A stretch of 39,080 bases of DNA from Hydrogenophaga sp. GTDB lineage: Bacteria > Pseudomonadota > Gammaproteobacteria > Burkholderiales > Burkholderiaceae_C. The stretch covers positions 1 through 39,080 of the forward strand of contig JAABQK010000023.1 in assembly GCA_011391495.1 (NCBI GenBank). Direction: 5' to 3'. A program made the translations under genes and the position numbers. Shown here in pieces: positions 28,037 to 37,271 of this stretch; the stretch's first letter is position 1, and each line of letters starts with the position of its first letter. The notes under the pieces were generated by a model. It saw only the letters and a list, made by a program, of their open reading frames with translations, had not been told where the DNA came from and ran no database searches.

Positions 28037-29179
28037 ATGTCTGATTTAAGTCTTCAATTTCAGCAGGCCAGAAGCCACCTTCCGGTTTCCAGCTATTTCG
28101 ACCAGGCGCTGTTCCAGCGCGAACTGGAAACCCTCTTCCAGCGCGGGCCCCGTTATGTGGGGCACCAACTCGCCGTGCCCAACCCGGGCGACTACCACGC
28201 CCTGCCGCAGGAAGCCGGCGGGCGGGCGCTGGTGCGAACCCGCTCCGGCGTGGAACTGGTGTCCAACGTGTGCCGCCACCGACAGGCGGTGATGCTCAAG
28301 GGCCGCGGCAACCTGGGCGAGAACAAGGCGGGCAGCGCCGGTGGCAACATCGTCTGCCCGTTGCACCGCTGGACGTACAGCGGCGGGCAGGGCAGCAGCC
28401 CGGCGGGCAGCCTGCTGGGTGCACCGCACTTTTCCCACGATCCCTGCCTGGACCTGAACCACTACCCGCTGCGCGAATGGAACGGTCTGCTGTTCGAGGA
28501 CAACGGACGCGACATCGCCGCCGACCTCGCCGGCATGGGCCCGCGCGCGGCGCTGAACTTCGACGGCATGGTGCTCGACCATGTGGAGCTGCACACCTGC
28601 AACTACAACTGGAAGACCTTCATCGAGGTCTATCTGGAGGACTACCATGTGGGGCCCTTCCACCCCGGACTGGGCGGCTTCGTCACCTGCGACGACCTGC
28701 GCTGGGAGTTCAAGCCCGAATATTCGGTCCAGACCGTGGGCGCGCAGAACCTGCTGGGCAAGGCAGGGAGTCCGGTCTACCAGCGCTGGCACCAGCAGCT
28801 GATGCAGTACCGCAACGGCGTGGCACCGGAGCACGGCGCGATCTGGCTCACCTACTACCCGCACATCATGGTGGAGTGGTACCCGCACGTGCTCACCGTC
28901 TCGACCCTGCACCCGGTCAGCGTGGACCAGACGCTGAACATGGTGGAGTTCTACTACCCCGAGGACATTGCGGCCTTCGAGCGCGAGTTCGTGGAGGCGC
29001 AGCGCGCTGCCTACATGGAGACCTGCATTGAGGACGACGAGATCGCCGAGCGCATGGACGCGGGCCGCAAGGCACTGCTGGCGCGCGGGGACAACGAGGT
29101 CGGCCCCTACCAGAGCCCGATGGAAGACGGCATGCAGCATTTCCACGAGTGGTACCGATCGCGGATGCCAACGGAGTGA
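28037..29179 (+). CDS. Rieske non-heme iron oxygenase, alpha subunit-like
   Basis: A 380-residue cytoplasmic oxygenase. The Rieske [2Fe-2S] ligands are C79/H81 (NVCRHR) and C107/H110 (CPLHRW); the 25-residue gap between the pairs is longer than the usual 15-17. The mononuclear iron site is D202 (bridging), H204 and H209 in EDYHVGPFHPG, with the acidic third ligand expected in the IEDDEIAERM region. No reductase, ferredoxin or beta subunit is adjacent, so electrons must come from elsewhere. Substrate unknown; related enzymes act on aromatics or on quaternary amines. An in-frame TAG at 28022 fixes the start at or after ATG 28037. It is divergent from the isoprenoid operon. Confidence 0.88.
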   Translation: MSDLSLQFQQARSHLPVSSYFDQALFQRELETLFQRGPRYVGHQLAVPNPGDYHALPQEAGGRALVRTRSGVELVSNVCRHRQAVMLKGRGNLGENKAGSAGGNIVCPLHRWTYSGGQGSSPAGSLLGAPHFSHDPCLDLNHYPLREWNGLLFEDNGRDIAADLAGMGPRAALNFDGMVLDHVELHTCNYNWKTFIEVYLEDYHVGPFHPGLGGFVTCDDLRWEFKPEYSVQTVGAQNLLGKAGSPVYQRWHQQLMQYRNGVAPEHGAIWLTYYPHIMVEWYPHVLTVSTLHPVSVDQTLNMVEFYYPEDIAAFEREFVEAQRAAYMETCIEDDEIAERMDAGRKALLARGDNEVGPYQSPMEDGMQHFHEWYRSRMPTE

Positions 29180-29204
29180 GCGTCCGCTTGCATCCGTCCC
29201 AGGC

Positions 29205-29283
29205 CACCGCGGAACGGGCTTTGCCCGGCCGCTGGTGGCGGCCCCTCGGGGGGAAGACGCCGCAGGCGGCGCAGGGGGGGTAG
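29205..29283. repeat. dispersed GC-rich palindromic element, copy B
   Basis: It begins CACCGCGGAACGGGC and passes through GGCCGCTGGTGGCGGCCCC, a C4...G6 hairpin, CGCCGCAGGCGGCG and a G7 run that ends at the TAG just before the DMT-transporter ATG. It aligns with 38333-38409 (CACCGCGG, CCGGGCCGCTGGTG, C5...G5, GCGGCG, GGGTGGGTC). The terminal G-run may serve as ribosome-binding sequence for the downstream gene. Confidence 0.6.
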
Positions 29284-30174
29284 ATGCAGGCGCTCTGGAT
29301 GCTGCTCGCCTCGCTGCTGTTTGCCACCATGGGGGTGTGCATCAAGTTCGCGTCCGTCCATTTCAACAGCTTCGAGATCGTCTGCTACCGGGGTCTGGTG
29401 GGCGTGATCTTCCTGATCGGCCTGACCCGGGTCCGCGGCGTGTCGCTACGCACGCGGGTCCCCATGATGCATGTCTGGCGCAGCGTCGTCGGCGTCACGG
29501 CACTCACCTCGTGGTTCTATGCCATCGCGGCCCTGCCGCTGGCCACGGCCATGACACTCAACTACATGAGCAGCGTGTGGATCGCGGCCTTCCTGCTGGG
29601 GGGTGCCCTGCTGCTCCAGGGGCGTGACGCGCCCATCAGGCAACAGGGTCCGCTGTTCCTGGCGGTGCTGGCCGGCTTCGGTGGCGTGGCGATGATGCTG
29701 CGCCCCACCCTGAACGACGACCAGGTGCTCGGCGCCCTGGTGGGGCTGCTCTCGGGCATCTTTTCCGCCTTCGCCTACCTGCAGGTGACTGCCTTGTCGC
29801 GCGTGGGTGAACCCGAGAGCCGCACGGTTTTCTACTTCTCCCTCGGCGCCGTGCTGGCCGGCGCGCTCGGCATCCTCTTCGCCGGTGCGAGCGCGTGGCA
29901 CTGGCCCAGCGCCCTGTGGCTGCTGCCCATCGGCCTGCTGGCGGTGTTCGGGCAGCTGTGCATGACGCGTGCCTACGCCAGCGGCGCCACCCTGGTGGTG
30001 GCCAACCTGCAGTATTCGGGCATCGTCTTCGCCGGCATATACAGCCTGACCATTTTCGGCGACCAGCTGCCCCTGATGGGCTGGCTGGGCATGGCGCTGA
30101 TCATCGTCAGCGGCATCACCGCCACGGCGCTGCGCTCACGCGCCGTGCCGCATGCGCCGGCAGAAGACCACTGA
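29284..30174 (+). CDS. DMT family transporter (EamA domains)
   Basis: A 296-residue inner-membrane protein with ten hydrophobic segments in two EamA halves (about 1-135 and 145-280). FATMGVCIKFAS at the start and ALPLATAMTLNYMSSVWIA in helix 4 are typical of the 10-TMS drug/metabolite exporters. Substrate unknown; relatives export metabolites or amino-acid derivatives. The ATG follows a G-rich run and the TAG that ends the dispersed element. The preceding Rieske gene is on the same strand, 104 bp away. Confidence 0.9.
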   Translation: MQALWMLLASLLFATMGVCIKFASVHFNSFEIVCYRGLVGVIFLIGLTRVRGVSLRTRVPMMHVWRSVVGVTALTSWFYAIAALPLATAMTLNYMSSVWIAAFLLGGALLLQGRDAPIRQQGPLFLAVLAGFGGVAMMLRPTLNDDQVLGALVGLLSGIFSAFAYLQVTALSRVGEPESRTVFYFSLGAVLAGALGILFAGASAWHWPSALWLLPIGLLAVFGQLCMTRAYASGATLVVANLQYSGIVFAGIYSLTIFGDQLPLMGWLGMALIIVSGITATALRSRAVPHAPAEDH

Positions 30175-30247
30175 GGGCGTGAAGGCCTGCACGGGCCGGC
30201 ACCGGAAGTAACGCTTTGGTGGAATGGCGCCGGCGGGGTCGCTGCCG

Positions 30248-30253
30248 GACAAT
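30248..30253 (+). promoter_or_regulatory. -10 box of sulfurtransferase gene (leaderless type)
   Basis: GACAAT is 7 nt before ATG 30261, and there is no Shine-Dalgarno. The predicted transcription start falls at or next to the start codon. No clear -35. Confidence 0.45.
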
Positions 30254-30260
30254 CCTTCGC

Positions 30261-31133
30261 ATGTACACCACCCTGATCAGCGCAGAAGACCTGCGCGCCC
30301 TGCTGACGAACGGCCCTGCCGTGCGTCTTTTCGACTGCAGCTTCGACCTCATGAGCCCGGCTGCCGGCCGTGAACAGTACGAAAACGGCCACATCGCGGG
30401 TGCGATCCATGCCGACCTCGACGCCGACCTGAGCGACAAGACGGGGCCGGACCGGGCCTGCGGCGGCCGCCACCCCCTGCCCTCACGCGAGCGTCTGGCC
30501 GCCTGGCTGGGTCGCAACGGCGTGACTCCCGACACCCAGGTGGTGGTCTACGACCGCCAGGGCGCCAACTACTGCGGTCGCCTGTGGTGGATGCTCAAAT
30601 GGTGCGGTCACGAAGCCGTGGCCGTGCTCGACGGCGGGCTGCAGGCCTGGCAGGCCCTGGGCGGCGCGCTCGAATCCGGCCCGGGCACGCCGGCGGCACC
30701 GGCTGCTTTCGTGTTGCACAGCCCGCTGGCGCGCACAGCCGATACCGCTGCCATCGCGCGCCGCCTGGGCGACCCGGCGCTCACCCTGATCGATGCACGC
30801 GCTTCCGCCCGCTTCCGGGGCGAGGTGGAGCCACTGGACCCGGTGGCCGGGCACATCCCAGGCGCGTTGAACCGGCCCTTTGGCGACAACCTGGGGCCGG
30901 ACGGCCGGTTCAAGCCCGCACAGCAACTGCGGGACGAGTTCCGTGCGCTGCTGGCCGGGCGCGACCCGGCCACGGTGGTCCACCACTGCGGCAGCGGTGT
31001 GAGCGCCATCCCCAACCTGCTGGCGATGGAAGTGGCCGGCCTGGGCCGGGCGGCCCTGTATCCGGGCAGCTGGAGCGAATGGTGCAACACCCCCGGCCTG
31101 CCCTGCGCCCGAAGTCAATTTTCCGGCACATGA
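30261..31133 (+). CDS. sseA: 3-mercaptopyruvate-type sulfurtransferase (two rhodanese domains)
   Basis: A 290-residue cytoplasmic enzyme with tandem rhodanese domains; only the second is catalytic. The active cysteine is C243 in the loop CGSGVSA, close to the CGSGVTA of E. coli SseA and unlike the CRKGVTA of thiosulfate rhodaneses, so 3-mercaptopyruvate is the likely sulfur donor. The first domain has HIAGAIHADLDADLSD and VVVYDRQG; the second has LIDARASARFRGEVEP and AGHIPGALNRPF. I start it at ATG 30261; the longer frame starting at 30216 would run through a probable -10 box. Confidence 0.9.
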   Translation: MYTTLISAEDLRALLTNGPAVRLFDCSFDLMSPAAGREQYENGHIAGAIHADLDADLSDKTGPDRACGGRHPLPSRERLAAWLGRNGVTPDTQVVVYDRQGANYCGRLWWMLKWCGHEAVAVLDGGLQAWQALGGALESGPGTPAAPAAFVLHSPLARTADTAAIARRLGDPALTLIDARASARFRGEVEPLDPVAGHIPGALNRPFGDNLGPDGRFKPAQQLRDEFRALLAGRDPATVVHHCGSGVSAIPNLLAMEVAGLGRAALYPGSWSEWCNTPGLPCARSQFSGT

Positions 31134-31213
31134 GCCGATATCAACGAACGGCCTGAAGTGGATTCGGTCCCGGCGGGAACGCGCCATGGCCGTACTCGCA
31201 CACCCTTACCAAC

Positions 31214-33790
31214 GTGACAGAACCCACCCCCGTGTCCTCCGCCGAGTCAGAGCCCGCCATCCGCAAGGCGACGCTGCAGGCGATCGCATTGCTGATCGGT
31301 GTGGCCGCCAGCGTGCTCACGCTGCTGGTGTATCTGGCCAACACCAATCCGCTGGAGATCTGGACTACCGCGCTGGTCGCTGGTATTGGCTGGATGGCGC
31401 TGTGGCTGGTGCGCCGGGGTTACATCACCTACATGCCGCACCTGATCGTGTATTCGGTGCTGACGGTGGCCAGCCTGAATGTGCTGGCCTTCGGCTCGGT
31501 ACGTACAGCTGGCAGTTTCCTGTTCGTGGCCGCGGTGGCAGGTGCTGGCATCTTGCTGGGCCGTGCGGCACTGATCGGCTCCGTGGTCTACAGCGTGGCT
31601 TCGCTGGGGGCGCTGACGCTGGCTGAAACCCGTGGCTGGCTGCACCCACCCAGCTTTGCGGTCGGCACCAAAGTCTGGCTCACGCATTCGGCGGTTCTGG
31701 TGGTGGTTGCCATCCTGGTTTTCTACAGCCGCAGCCGGGCAAAAGAGGCTTTCGCGCGGCAGATGGAAGAGCTGCAACGGCGCAAGCGTACGGAGCTGGA
31801 GCGTGACCGGAGCACCGAGCGCTTTGCCCGCATCTTCCGCACCAGCCCCAGCCCCATGCTGGCGCAGTCCGCCCGCAACGGTTCCATCCTGGACGTGAAC
31901 CCTGCCTTCGAACGCTGCTATGGCTACAGCCGCGACCAGGTGCTGGGCCATTCCGACCACTTCCTCTGGGCCGATGCAGAACAGCGCAAGGACTACCTGG
32001 AACGGCTGTTCGCCCTCCGGCACGTCGACCAGGAACGGGTGACCGGCCTGCGGGCCGGCGGTAGCAGCTTCGAGGCCCTGATTTCCAGTGAAATGGGCAA
32101 CGACCCCGAAGACCGGTTGATCATCACCACGGTGGCCGACGTCAGCGCCCAGACCGAGGCGCTGGAGCGGTTGCGCCGGTCCGAGGAGCGCTTTGCCAAG
32201 GCGTTCAATTTCAGCCCGCTGAAAATGACCATCACGCGGCTCAGCGACGGAAAATTCATCGAAGTGAATCAGGCGAGAGATCCCGTGCAGGGCCTGCACA
32301 GAAAGGAACTCCTGGGCAAGACCACACTGGAAACCGGCGGCTGGTTAAGCCCTGCGGAGCGCCAGACCTTTGTGGAGCGCCTTCAACGAGAGGGCCATCT
32401 GAGCGGCTACGAAACCCGCATGCGACACGTCGATGGCCAGGTGATCGACGCCAAGATGTGGGCGGAGCTGATTGAAATTGACGGCGAGGATTGCGTCCTT
32501 TCCTGCTTCGTCAACACCACCGAAGAGAAGCGCCGCGAGGCCCAGCTGATGGAACTGGCCCGCGGCATGGCGGGCCAGACAGCCGAGGGCTTCTTCACCG
32601 CTCTGACCACCCACATGGCGCAGGTGCTGGGCGCCGACATGTGCGCCGTGGCCGAACTCGGCCGCAGTGGGCACCTGCGCACGCTCGCCGTGTGGCGCGA
32701 CGGTGCGCCGGCGCCCGACTTCTCCTACAGCCTGGCAGACACCCCCTGCGGCGAGGCGCTGAACCAGGCCGAGCTGTGCGTGGTCCCGACCCAGGTCGAC
32801 CAGCAGTATGTCCGCGACCAGTCCCTGGTCGACGGCGGCTTCAAGGCCTATGTGGGGCAGCGCCTGACCGACGACGATGGTCGCGTGGTCGGGGTGCTGA
32901 ACGCCCGCTGGCGCAAGCCCATCAGCCTCAAACCCGAGACCTGCGCCCTGATCGCCATCTTCGCCAGCCGTGCCAACGCCGAGTTGCTGCGGCTGCAGCG
33001 CGAGCGCGAGATCCAGCGGCTCAACGCGACGCTGGAGGAGCGCGTGCGCCTGCGCACGGCCGAGCTGGAGAAGCTCAACGCCGAGCTCGACTCGTTCGCC
33101 TACACCGTGTCGCACGACCTCAAGTCACCCCTGCGTGCCATCGACGGCTTCACCCGTCTGCTCGACGAGCAACTGGCCGGACGCCTGCAGCCAGACGAGC
33201 GCCACCTGCTCGACCGCGTGCTGGCCTCCACCGCGCGCATGTCGGGTCTGATCGCCGATCTGCTGGCGCTGGCACGGGTCAGCCAGGCCCATCTGGCGCT
33301 GCAGCCGGTCGACCTGAGCGCACTGGCCCACGACATCCTGGACCAGGCGCTGTCCCGATACCCCGGACGGCAGGTGGAGCGGCGCATCGCGCCGGACCTG
33401 CAGACCCGTTGCGATCCGGGCCTGGCCCGTGTGGCGCTGGAAAACCTGCTGGGCAATGCCCTGAAATACACGCGCCGGCGCGGCGACACGGTCATCGAAC
33501 TGGGTCGGAACGCTGCCGACGGCAGCGCTGCGGGCCAGTTGTTCATCCGCGACAACGGGGTCGGCTTTGACATGGCCTACGCCGACAAGCTTTTCAAGCC
33601 ATTCCAGCGCCTGCACATGCCCAGCGAGTTCGAGGGCACCGGCATCGGACTGGCTACGGTGCGCCGCATCATGGAGCGGCACGGCGGCCAGATCCGTGGT
33701 CATGCCCGGCCGGGCGAAGGTGCGACCTTCCACTTCACATTCGACGCAGTGGCCCCGACCCTCTGCCCACCCCAACCTGTGACCACCTGA
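31214..33790 (+). CDS. membrane PAS-PAS-GAF sensor histidine kinase (first of tandem pair)
   Basis: An 858-residue sensor kinase. Residues about 19-175 contain five or six membrane helices with very short loops; then come a coiled stretch, PAS 1 (about 203-310, ERFARIFRTSPSPMLAQS), PAS 2 (about 325-435, ERFAKAFNFSPLKMTITR), a GAF-like domain (about 445-595) and the kinase core. The phospho-accepting histidine is H634 in YTVSHDLKSPLRAIDGF; the ATPase boxes are LENLLGNALKYTRR (N), DNGVGFDM (G1) and GTGIGLATVRRIMERHGG (G2). It starts with GTG 31214; no good Shine-Dalgarno is seen. No receiver domain, and no response regulator nearby. The stop overlaps the start of a close paralogue (TGATG). Confidence 0.9.
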   Translation: MTEPTPVSSAESEPAIRKATLQAIALLIGVAASVLTLLVYLANTNPLEIWTTALVAGIGWMALWLVRRGYITYMPHLIVYSVLTVASLNVLAFGSVRTAGSFLFVAAVAGAGILLGRAALIGSVVYSVASLGALTLAETRGWLHPPSFAVGTKVWLTHSAVLVVVAILVFYSRSRAKEAFARQMEELQRRKRTELERDRSTERFARIFRTSPSPMLAQSARNGSILDVNPAFERCYGYSRDQVLGHSDHFLWADAEQRKDYLERLFALRHVDQERVTGLRAGGSSFEALISSEMGNDPEDRLIITTVADVSAQTEALERLRRSEERFAKAFNFSPLKMTITRLSDGKFIEVNQARDPVQGLHRKELLGKTTLETGGWLSPAERQTFVERLQREGHLSGYETRMRHVDGQVIDAKMWAELIEIDGEDCVLSCFVNTTEEKRREAQLMELARGMAGQTAEGFFTALTTHMAQVLGADMCAVAELGRSGHLRTLAVWRDGAPAPDFSYSLADTPCGEALNQAELCVVPTQVDQQYVRDQSLVDGGFKAYVGQRLTDDDGRVVGVLNARWRKPISLKPETCALIAIFASRANAELLRLQREREIQRLNATLEERVRLRTAELEKLNAELDSFAYTVSHDLKSPLRAIDGFTRLLDEQLAGRLQPDERHLLDRVLASTARMSGLIADLLALARVSQAHLALQPVDLSALAHDILDQALSRYPGRQVERRIAPDLQTRCDPGLARVALENLLGNALKYTRRRGDTVIELGRNAADGSAAGQLFIRDNGVGFDMAYADKLFKPFQRLHMPSEFEGTGIGLATVRRIMERHGGQIRGHARPGEGATFHFTFDAVAPTLCPPQPVTT

Positions 33791-36360
33791 TGCCGAAGAA
33801 CCTCCCTCACCGGCCAGGCGAGCATCGCCCCGAGGACCCGTCCGGCACGCTCGACCAGTACCGCCTCAGAGCCTTGCGCAGGCTGTTGCTGACCGCCGGC
33901 GCCACCGTTCCGGTGGTGGCGCTCGCCCTCTTCCTGCGCGACGGGATCACGCCCCTCACGCTGGGGATCAGCGCCATGAGCGCCCTGGTGTGGTCGCTCG
34001 GCTGGCTGTTCCAGCGCGGGCGGGTGGTACTGGCTGCGCATGGCCTGGTGCTGACCGTGCTGGTGGCCGCCACGGTCTCTACCGTGCTCACCGGCGGTGT
34101 GCGCAGCGCGGGCGTGTTCGTTCTGCTGGCGGCCATGGCGCTGGCCAGCACCTTCCTCTCACGGGGAAAAATGATCGCCGTGGTGCTGTATGCGATCGCG
34201 GCGCTCGGGGTGATCAACTGGCTCGAACAGCGGGGCATGCTGCCGGGCACGCTGCCGCCCACCGGCTGGACCGTCTGGGTGATACAGACGGCGGTGATCG
34301 CGATGGTGCTGGTCAGCGCACTGGCGGGCCAGTACCGGCTCCAGGAGGCGTTCCGCACACAGGAGGAAGCGCTGGCACTGGCCCGCGAGGCCGAGACCGC
34401 CCTGCGGGCGAGCCAGGAACATTTCAGGGCGCTGTTCCGCAACAACCCGGCCGCCTGCATGGTGCAGTCGATGGACACCCGGCTGCTGCTGGATGCCAAC
34501 GAAGCCTACGTCCAGATGAGTGGCTTCCCGGCAGAGGAGCTGGTCGGCCACCAGCCGCCACACCTGTGGGCCGACCCTGCAGAGGAACGGGCGTTCCGGG
34601 CCACCCTGAAGACGCACGGGCGGGTCAGCGGCATGCATGCCCGCGGCCTGCGGCGCGACGGCTCCTGCTTCGATTCGATGGTCTACGCCGAGATGATCCA
34701 GCAGGGCAACGAGCGGCTCATGATCGGCATGGTGCTCGACATGAGCGCCGACGGAAGATCGCGCAAGGCCCTGGAGCAGTCCGAAGAACGCTTCTCCAAG
34801 GCCTTCAGCTTCAGCCCGCTGGGCATGGTCATCTGCCGCCTGCGCGATGGCCTGTACCTGGAGGTGAACCAGGCCAACGAGCGGGTGCTCGGTTACCGCG
34901 CCGACGAACTGCTCGGGCGGACACCGCAGGACATGCACATCTGGTTCTCGGAGACAGACCGCCTCGCCTACACCCGCCAGCTGCAACGCCAGGGCCAGGT
35001 GCTCGGCTACGCAACCCGCCTGCGCAACCGGCAGGGCGGGGCCACGGATGTGCAGCTGTGGTCGCAGGTGATCGAACTCAATGGCGAGGCCTGCGAACTG
35101 AGCTACACCATCAACGTGTCGGAAGAGAAACGCCGCGAGGCCCTGCTCATGAGCGTGGCCGAAGGCGTCTCGGCACAGACCGGTGCAGCCTACTTCCTGT
35201 CGCTGGCGCAGCACCTGGCCGACGCCATCGGCGCCGACGGCGTGGTGATCGGCGAAATCGGTGCCCAGGACCGGATCGACACGCTGGCGCTGATACACGA
35301 GGGCGATCTGCAACCCAACCGCAGCCTGACCCTGCAAAACACCACCTACGCCCCCATGCTGCTGCAGGAAGGCCCGCTGTTCATCGAAACCGGTTCGCGC
35401 CACCTGCAGCGGCCCTGCCCTCCGTTCGACCACACGCTGGTGGAGGGCCTCGCGGGCATGGCACTGCGCGATGCCGATGGCTCACCCGTGGGCCTGCTGG
35501 CGGTCGTGTGGCGCCAGATGCCGGACATGGGCGACAAGCTGCAGGCCCTGCTGACCATCTTTGCGAGCCGCTGCAACGCCGAACTGCTGCGCCTGCGGCG
35601 CGACCGCGAGATCAGCCAGCTGCAGGCCACGCTGGAGCAGCGCGTGGCCCGCCGTACCGAGCAGCTGCAGTACCTGAACCGGGAGCTGGAAACCTTCTCG
35701 TACTCGGTCTCGCACGACCTCAAGTCGCCCCTGCGCTCGATCGACGGTTTCCTGCACCTGCTGCGCGAACAGCTGGCGGGCCGCCTGACACCGCAGGACG
35801 AGGACCTGGTTCAGCGCATCGGCAACGCGGTGGCGCGCATGAACAGCCTGATCAACGATCTGCTGGCGCTGGCGCGGGTCAGCCAGGGTCAGCTGCAACG
35901 CATGGACGTCAACCTGAGCGAACTGGCCGAGGACGTGATCCGGCAGGAGCGCCACCGGGATCCGACCCGGGAGATCGAGGTCGTGATCCCCCCCGGGCTG
36001 ATGGCCAACTGCGATCCCCGGCTGGCGCACATCGTGCTGGAAAACCTGATCGGCAATGCGTGGAAGTATTCGCGTCACCAGCCGGTCGCCCGCATCGAAC
36101 TGGGTCGCTGCATGCACGCACAGGGGCCTTTGCCCGGCTTTTTCGTGCGCGACAACGGGGCCGGGTTCGAGATGTCGCGCGCCGACCGGCTGTTCAAACC
36201 CTTCACCCGGCTGCACTCACCCAGCGAGTTCGAGGGCTCGGGCATCGGGCTGGCCACCGTGCGCCGCATCATCGAGCGGCATGGGGGTCAGATCCGCGGC
36301 GAGGGCAAGACCGGCGAGGGCGCCATGTTCTGCTTCAGCTTCGGCAGCGACGCCAGCTGA
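33790..36360 (+). CDS. membrane PAS-PAS-GAF sensor histidine kinase (second of tandem pair)
   Basis: An 856-residue paralogue of the preceding kinase with the same plan: membrane part (about 28-180), PAS 1 (about 210-318, HFRALFRNNPAACMVQS), PAS 2 (about 333-440, ERFSKAFSFSPLGMVICR), a GAF-like domain (about 455-605), HisKA with H642 in YSVSHDLKSPLRSIDGF, and HATPase_c with LENLIGNAWKYSRH, DNGAGFEM and GSGIGLATVRRIIERHGG. The kinase and PAS 2 parts match the neighbour best, the membrane part and GAF least, as expected after duplication and sensor divergence. Start and stop overlap by TGATG, so the two should be made in fixed ratio. The gene ends 17 bp from the convergent ZIP gene, with no terminator visible. 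Confidence 0.9.
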   Translation: MPKNLPHRPGEHRPEDPSGTLDQYRLRALRRLLLTAGATVPVVALALFLRDGITPLTLGISAMSALVWSLGWLFQRGRVVLAAHGLVLTVLVAATVSTVLTGGVRSAGVFVLLAAMALASTFLSRGKMIAVVLYAIAALGVINWLEQRGMLPGTLPPTGWTVWVIQTAVIAMVLVSALAGQYRLQEAFRTQEEALALAREAETALRASQEHFRALFRNNPAACMVQSMDTRLLLDANEAYVQMSGFPAEELVGHQPPHLWADPAEERAFRATLKTHGRVSGMHARGLRRDGSCFDSMVYAEMIQQGNERLMIGMVLDMSADGRSRKALEQSEERFSKAFSFSPLGMVICRLRDGLYLEVNQANERVLGYRADELLGRTPQDMHIWFSETDRLAYTRQLQRQGQVLGYATRLRNRQGGATDVQLWSQVIELNGEACELSYTINVSEEKRREALLMSVAEGVSAQTGAAYFLSLAQHLADAIGADGVVIGEIGAQDRIDTLALIHEGDLQPNRSLTLQNTTYAPMLLQEGPLFIETGSRHLQRPCPPFDHTLVEGLAGMALRDADGSPVGLLAVVWRQMPDMGDKLQALLTIFASRCNAELLRLRRDREISQLQATLEQRVARRTEQLQYLNRELETFSYSVSHDLKSPLRSIDGFLHLLREQLAGRLTPQDEDLVQRIGNAVARMNSLINDLLALARVSQGQLQRMDVNLSELAEDVIRQERHRDPTREIEVVIPPGLMANCDPRLAHIVLENLIGNAWKYSRHQPVARIELGRCMHAQGPLPGFFVRDNGAGFEMSRADRLFKPFTRLHSPSEFEGSGIGLATVRRIIERHGGQIRGEGKTGEGAMFCFSFGSDAS

Positions 36361-36377
36361 GCCCGGCGGGGGGCCTC

Positions 36378-37226
36378 TCAGTGCCCGTGCGACAGCCCGC
36401 TGACCACCAGCGTCACCAGCCCGATGCCGGCCAGCAGCCAGACCACCTGCGTGACCGTCTCGCGCAGGCCCAGGCGCTTTTGCAGCTGAGGGATCAGGTC
36501 GGCCAGCGCCACGTAGATGAAGCTGCTGGAAGCCAGCACCAGGAAGTACGGCAGGTAGTCCTGCAGCCGGGTCAGCAGGGAATAGCCAACCAGACCGCCG
36601 AGCGCGGTCACCGTCCCGGCCAGTGACACCTTCACCAGCGCCGCCCGCTGGGTCCCCGAGGTGTGCCGCAGCACCACCAGATCGCCGATGTGGTGCGGCA
36701 CCTCGTGAGCCAGCACCGCCAACGAGGTCACCAGCCCCAGGCGCATGTCGGCCATGAAGGCCGAAGCGATCAGGATGCCGTCGCCGAAAGCGTGCACGCT
36801 GTCACCGGCCAGCACCGCCCAGCCACCCGAGCGCGGCGCAGGGTGATGGTGGTGGTGGCCGCCTGCATGGGCCGCGGCGCTGGCGTGGCTGAGATGTGCA
36901 TGCCCGTGCGCTGTTTCGTGAGCGTGGCCTTCGCCGTGGTGGTGTTCGTGGCCGTGGTGCCAGAGCTCGGCCTTGTCGAGCAGGAAGAAGAACACCAGGC
37001 CCGCCAGCAGCATCGCAAACAGCTGGTGGGCGTCGACAGGGCTCTCGAAGGCCTCGGGCAGCAGGTTCATGAAAGCGGTGGCCATCAGCGCACCGGCGGC
37101 CAGGCTCAGCATGTGCTGCGTGTAGCGCGCCAGCATGGCAAAGCCCAGCAAGGCGGCCAGCCACACGCTGCCCACGCCGGCCGCCACGGTTCCCAACAGG
37201 ATAGCAATCAGGGTCATCTGGGTCAT
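36378..37226 (-). CDS. ZIP family divalent metal transporter
   Basis: A 282-residue inner-membrane protein with eight predicted helices. The metal path is seen in helix IV (SVHAFGDGILIASAF) and helix V (HEVPHHIGDLVVL), the two signature segments of ZIP proteins (HxxxDG and HExPHxxGD). The loop before helix IV (about residues 82-125) is extremely His-rich, with HHGHEHHHGEGHAHE and HHHHH, a probable Zn sensor or buffer. The substrate is most likely Zn2+ or Fe2+. The start is ATG 37226 (MTQMTLIAI); an ATG three codons later is possible. It is convergent with the second kinase and separated from the DLH gene by a terminator. Confidence 0.92.
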   Translation of the reverse strand: MTQMTLIAILLGTVAAGVGSVWLAALLGFAMLARYTQHMLSLAAGALMATAFMNLLPEAFESPVDAHQLFAMLLAGLVFFFLLDKAELWHHGHEHHHGEGHAHETAHGHAHLSHASAAAHAGGHHHHHPAPRSGGWAVLAGDSVHAFGDGILIASAFMADMRLGLVTSLAVLAHEVPHHIGDLVVLRHTSGTQRAALVKVSLAGTVTALGGLVGYSLLTRLQDYLPYFLVLASSSFIYVALADLIPQLQKRLGLRETVTQVVWLLAGIGLVTLVVSGLSHGH

Positions 37227-37271
37227 CTGGATCAATCGGTCCCAACGCCGTCGGGCGCGGGCATGAACGAA

